Positions 60,750 to 64,000 of a DNA stretch of 64,000 nucleotides are shown here, in pieces (within the stretch, counting starts at the first letter, position 1; each line of letters begins with the position of its first letter). Both the position numbers and the translations under genes were made by a program. This stretch comes from CAIJMU01 sp035530275. Its GTDB lineage: Bacteria > Spirochaetota > Spirochaetia > Treponematales > Rectinemataceae. The stretch is taken from positions 124,001 to 188,000 of the forward strand of contig DATKVC010000015.1 in the NCBI GenBank assembly GCA_035530275.1. The letters run 5' to 3'. The notes under the pieces were generated by a model. It did not search any database. It had not been told where the DNA came from and was given only the letters and a program-made list of their open reading frames with translations.

Positions 60750-61514
60750 GTGAAGATCAAGATCACCGCCCTTTCTCTCGCCTTGACCGGATTGGCCCTC
60801 TTTCAAGGTTCGGCCGAAGCGGCCAATGCAGTCTCCGCCGATTTGATACCCGCCATGGTCGTCGTCGACAAGGCTTACATTCCGGCCCTCGCCTTGTCGG
60901 GGCAGCCGGATCAGGCGGCCAAGGCGAAGGAGGCCCTCGCGGGGTTCATCACTGCATGGAAGGGGTTCAAGGATGGCCCGGCAGCGGGTCCCGGCTTCGA
61001 CGAGAAATGGAGTCGGGACCTCGAGGAGGTCGACGGTGCCATCGCCTCGGCAACCGACGCGCTCAAAGTCGAAGGAGATGGCGCCAAGGCCCACGAAGCC
61101 CTCGAGGCGGTGCGCATCACCCTCCTCGAAGCGCGACAACGCATGAAGGTCCCCTACTTCCTCGACTACGTGACGCTCTATCACAATTCCATGGAAGACA
61201 TTCTGAACGGCAGGCCGGCGAAATCCATCAAGGACTGGAGCGCTGCCGAAAGACTTTCCTTCGTCTCCGACCTCGATATCGGCATCGCGCGCTGGAACAA
61301 GGTGAAGGCGATGGAGGGCCTCCTCCCCGAGGCCGGGCTCTCTTCCAAGGCCCTCGCGGCCTACTCCTCGCAGTGGCAGGTGGTCGCTTCGACCATGACG
61401 GAGATTCGCGGGGCCCTCGACGCAGGCGACGACAAGGCCCTCGGCGACCTTCTCGGCCGGCTCAAGCCCAGCTTCACCAAGACCTTTTTCCTTTTCGGGG
61501 CCTTTCCCCAGTAG
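60750..61514 (+). CDS. Secreted helical protein of unknown function, sigma-54 controlled
   Basis: A 254-aa protein with GTG start seven bases after GGAGG (60738-60742). The signal peptide is cut near AEAAN. The mature part is almost entirely helical, about six amphipathic helices with many Lys/Glu/Ala (AAKAKEALAGFITAWKGF, DGAKAHEALEAVRITLLEARQRM). It looks like a four-helix-bundle periplasmic protein; there is no CxxCH or imelysin GxHxxE motif. Expression is predicted to depend on RpoN and an enhancer-binding protein. It is followed by a chemoreceptor gene, 122 bases downstream. Function unknown. Confidence 0.78.
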   Translation: MKIKITALSLALTGLALFQGSAEAANAVSADLIPAMVVVDKAYIPALALSGQPDQAAKAKEALAGFITAWKGFKDGPAAGPGFDEKWSRDLEEVDGAIASATDALKVEGDGAKAHEALEAVRITLLEARQRMKVPYFLDYVTLYHNSMEDILNGRPAKSIKDWSAAERLSFVSDLDIGIARWNKVKAMEGLLPEAGLSSKALAAYSSQWQVVASTMTEIRGALDAGDDKALGDLLGRLKPSFTKTFFLFGAFPQ

Positions 61515-61636
61515 GGCGGAAGGGGCGCGGGTTGGCGGAAGTCCAAGTTTCCGCGAGGCGCCGAGTTTGACAGGGCGGGCGCCTGCCTTTAACATCCAAT
61601 GAGGCGGGCGCATTCCGGTCGCGCCGCCGGAGGATC

Positions 61637-63511
61637 ATGAAAAGTAAGCCTCTCGCGTATAGGCTGATACTCGCCGGCTCTGGCCTCGCCCTGGTCGCCC
61701 TCGTTTGTTTTTCCCTTCTCTCGTTTCGGGCTCCGGAGGCCGAAGCCTGGGGGCCGCTGATGATAGGGGGCGTCGGAGGGCTCTTCTTCTTGATCTTCGC
61801 GATGGCGCTACTTGGTCGCAAGGCCCCTGTCTACGGCGCCGATTTCGTGGCCCTCGAGAAAAAGCCCGCGGAGTACGAGCAGGCCCTCGCGAGTCTCGGG
61901 GCCACACCCCTCGATTCCCTTATAATCTACCTTTTGCTCGGTCTCGCCTATGTCGGCGGGGTCTCCCTGGCCGGGGATACCGCGGGGATGCCGAAGAGCG
62001 ACAGAGCGGCCCTCATCCTTTTCCTCGTGTCCATCGCCATGCTGAGCTCCGCCTTCCTCTACGTCCTTTCCGACAGGCTCACGCTCACGACCCTCCTCGG
62101 CCGCAATCTCCTCCGCTACCCGGCGAGCCTGAAAGAGGGGCGCCAACAGAGGAAGAACTTCATAATTCCACTCTTCATGGCCTTCATGTCCCTGATTTTC
62201 GCCTTCTCCACCGCCTTCATCCTCGCGGGAAGGGCGCCGCAAACGGCCATGGAGGTCGGGCGCTTCGGCTGGTTCATCCCGCGCATCCTCGGTTTGAGCG
62301 GGGCCTTCTTCGCGGTGATCATAGCGCTGATGATCAGCTGGAACTCGAGCACCTCCCTTCTGTTCCGCTCGGTGCTGGCGCAGCTCGACAGGCTTTCGTC
62401 GGCGGACAAGGACCTATCCGGCCGCATTTCCATAGCCTCGGTCGACGAGATCGCCTCGATCGCGGGCATGGTGAACGCATTCAGCGACGCGCTTTCCCAA
62501 AGCATGCGCGAGATCGGGGCCATCTACGGGGAGCTTTCGAGCCTGCAGACGAGACTTTTCGCCGGTATCGCGACCTCCTCGAGCTCGGCGGGGGACATCG
62601 CCGATGGCCTCGACAAGGTCCTCGGCATGATGGATCGCGAGGACGAGGCGATTCGGGGCGGCCTCGAGAGCGCTCGCGGATTGTCGGTGCACGCCGCGGG
62701 CCTCTCCACCGCTGCGAGGGATCAATCGGCCAGCCTGTCGGGTTCGGTCGAGCGGGTGCAGACGGCGATGGATGCCGTCGGCAGGCTGGGCGGCGAATCC
62801 GAGGCGGTGAGGACGAGGACCTCGGAACTCGTGACCACCTTCCGAGCGGGAGAGGCCGATATCTCGACGGCCATCGAATCGGTGGGTGCCGTGGCGAGCC
62901 GATCGACCGACCTCGTCGAAATCAACAAGCTCATCGCGGCGGTGGCCTCGAAGACCAATCTCCTCGCGATGAACGCCTCGATCGAGGCGGCCCACGCCGG
63001 AGACTACGGACGCGGCTTCAGCGTCGTGGCCGACGAGATCAGGACCCTGGCCGAATCGACGGCCGTTCACACGAGGCGCAGCAAGGAAAGTCTCAACGAG
63101 ATTCTCGGCCTCATCGCCAAGGCCCTCGATTCGGCGAAATCCATCGGCTCCACCTTTTCGCGGATCAGGCAGTCGGTGGAGGAACTCAACCGCGTTGCCT
63201 CGGCTATCGCCGATTCGATGGGCGAGCAGGGGCGCAAGAACGCCGAGATCCTCGGCCTTCTCGGCGACACGGAAAAGCTCGCAACTTCAGTGTCGGAGAC
63301 GGCTCGGGCAGTGGACGGCATCGCGGCCGCGATGGCAGACCAGCTCGGCGAGGCCGCCGAGGACGCCCGGGAGGCGAGCGGCCTTTCCAGGGCCATGCGC
63401 GAACGCAACGCCGAGCTTCGCGCGGCGGTGGGCGAAGTCGACGGGCTTTCGGCCAAGGCAGCCGACCTAAACGCGCGAGTGGCGAATCTCATAGGCGCTT
63501 TCAGGACTTGA
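61637..63511 (+). CDS. Methyl-accepting chemotaxis protein with six-helix membrane sensor
   Basis: A 624-aa protein. Six predicted membrane helices (the first at about 9-29, the last ending near 235) lack a sizeable periplasmic loop, so sensing is within or at the membrane. A HAMP-like segment and a long coiled coil follow. The hairpin tip region has EINKLIAAVASKTNLLAMNASIEAAHAGDYGRGFSVVADEIRTLAEST, the conserved kinase-contact region. It would signal through the CheA/CheW-CheR array at 33042. GGAGG lies just upstream of the ATG. Compare the dead receptor piece at 362-540. Confidence 0.92.
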   Translation: MKSKPLAYRLILAGSGLALVALVCFSLLSFRAPEAEAWGPLMIGGVGGLFFLIFAMALLGRKAPVYGADFVALEKKPAEYEQALASLGATPLDSLIIYLLLGLAYVGGVSLAGDTAGMPKSDRAALILFLVSIAMLSSAFLYVLSDRLTLTTLLGRNLLRYPASLKEGRQQRKNFIIPLFMAFMSLIFAFSTAFILAGRAPQTAMEVGRFGWFIPRILGLSGAFFAVIIALMISWNSSTSLLFRSVLAQLDRLSSADKDLSGRISIASVDEIASIAGMVNAFSDALSQSMREIGAIYGELSSLQTRLFAGIATSSSSAGDIADGLDKVLGMMDREDEAIRGGLESARGLSVHAAGLSTAARDQSASLSGSVERVQTAMDAVGRLGGESEAVRTRTSELVTTFRAGEADISTAIESVGAVASRSTDLVEINKLIAAVASKTNLLAMNASIEAAHAGDYGRGFSVVADEIRTLAESTAVHTRRSKESLNEILGLIAKALDSAKSIGSTFSRIRQSVEELNRVASAIADSMGEQGRKNAEILGLLGDTEKLATSVSETARAVDGIAAAMADQLGEAAEDAREASGLSRAMRERNAELRAAVGEVDGLSAKAADLNARVANLIGAFRT

Positions 63512-63533
63512 AACCGGATTCGGGGGAGTTTTG

Positions 63534-64000
63534 ATGGAACAGACGTGGGATTACGTGATCGTCGGATCGGGTTTCGGCGGCAGCGTGTCGGCGATGAGGC
63601 TCGCGGAAAAAGGTTATTCGGTCCTCGTTCTCGAAAAGGGGAAGCGCTTGGGCGATCGGGATTTCGCCCGATCGAACCTGGCCTTCTGGAAATATCTCTG
63701 GGCACCCAAGCTCGGCTGCCACGGAGTCCTCGAGATCAGCCTCCTCAAGGGCATGATGGTGCTGCACGGCACGGGAGTAGGCGGCGGAAGCCTCGGCTAC
63801 GCCAACGTCCTTGAGGTGCCGAACGCCGCGACCTTCGCGACGCCGGCCTGGAACGCGCCCCTTCCCTGGGGCGAGGTTCTCGCGGAGCATTACGCCACGG
63901 CCAAGAGGATGCTCGGCGTCACGCGGAATCCGAAGCTCTGGAAGGCGGACGAAACCCTGCGCGACATCGCCGTTTCGCTGGGCCGAGGGGACAGCTTCCG
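63534..64000 (+). CDS. GMC/cholesterol-oxidase-like FAD-dependent oxidoreductase (3' end outside window)
   Basis: The frame opens at ATG 63534 behind GGGGGAG and runs off the right edge after 155 codons. The N-terminus has the FAD dinucleotide motif VIVGSGFGGSVSAMRLAEKG and VLVLEKGKRLG. Then MMVLHGTGVGGGSLGYANV, the second flavin-binding block of GMC and cholesterol oxidase-like enzymes. Relatives oxidise alcohols or sterol-like substrates. It starts 22 bases after the MCP stop and is likely cotranscribed. Confidence 0.88.
   Translation, partial: MEQTWDYVIVGSGFGGSVSAMRLAEKGYSVLVLEKGKRLGDRDFARSNLAFWKYLWAPKLGCHGVLEISLLKGMMVLHGTGVGGGSLGYANVLEVPNAATFATPAWNAPLPWGEVLAEHYATAKRMLGVTRNPKLWKADETLRDIAVSLGRGDSF

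Noticed and set aside
61705..63534. 609-aa plus-strand open frame
   Set aside because: Out-of-frame reading of the chemoreceptor; Arg/Gly-rich with no motifs.
1..64000. CRISPR array, prophage or insertion sequence
   Set aside because: No spaced direct repeats, transposase, integrase or phage structural gene was seen. The tandem repeats present are short and inside coding sequence.

Overview
The window is about 64 kb of high-GC bacterial chromosome. It most likely comes from a spirochaete (Spirochaetota, Treponema/Spirochaeta-like lineage). The strongest clue is a cheA - cheW/CheR-like fusion - cheX operon, the gene order and the CheW fusion known from Treponema. Supporting clues are PorV-like barrels in tandem with lipoproteins, a PilZ/HEAT pair, a DnaK-substrate-domain-like LysM protein and a bactofilin. 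No phage, insertion sequence, CRISPR array or rRNA was seen. The taxonomic call is an inference.

Layout. 1-13995 is mostly housekeeping and envelope: the end of a Sua5-type t6A synthase, a dead methyl-accepting chemotaxis protein (MCP) fragment, a spirochaete hypothetical, a lytic transglycosylase, a membrane LysM protein, a methyltransferase pair, a CPBP protease, PilZ and HEAT proteins, ComEC without its nuclease domain, RsmA, bactofilin, a TPR protein and MtaB. 14087-18103 holds two consecutive lipoprotein + outer-membrane-barrel modules, separated by a structured leader with a terminator. 18186-22396 is tRNA-Lys and a four-gene ABC importer (binding protein, two permeases, ATPase). 22442-30476 (minus) is a tight operon for a three-subunit molybdenum hydroxylase, a glycerophosphodiester phosphodiesterase and an APC permease. 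The flavin subunit carries a complete GltD-like NAD(P)H oxidoreductase inserted inside its FAD domain. 30627-32865 (minus) encodes two further barrel proteins. 33042-37415 is the chemotaxis operon, followed by a convergent MASE3 histidine kinase.

39164-45927 has tRNA-Val, a TctC-type binding lipoprotein translationally coupled to a Cache-PAS-HisKA_2 kinase, a periplasmic protein, and a DUF350 membrane cluster. 45924-49566 has a MalY/PatB lyase, citrate synthase and a SpoU-type RNA methyltransferase. 49572-52682 (minus) is a fur-feoA-feoB-FeoB-associated operon behind a consensus Fur box. 52796-57351 has a Crp-type regulator overlapping a B12-binding radical SAM gene, and a second HisKA_2 kinase. 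57348-60272 (minus) has a DUF438/hemerythrin protein with a GTAAC-N-GTTAC operator and a GGDEF-EAL protein. 60532-64000 has a palindrome plus a consensus sigma-54 promoter before a secreted helical protein, then an MCP and the start of a GMC-like flavoprotein.

Functionally the window is rich in sensing: three histidine kinases, chemotaxis, c-di-GMP turnover and reception, Fur and Crp. It is also rich in envelope proteins. The least ordinary loci are the molybdenum hydroxylase operon with the nested reductase, the binding protein-kinase pair without a transporter, the duplicated lipoprotein/barrel modules, and the sigma-54-driven secreted protein.
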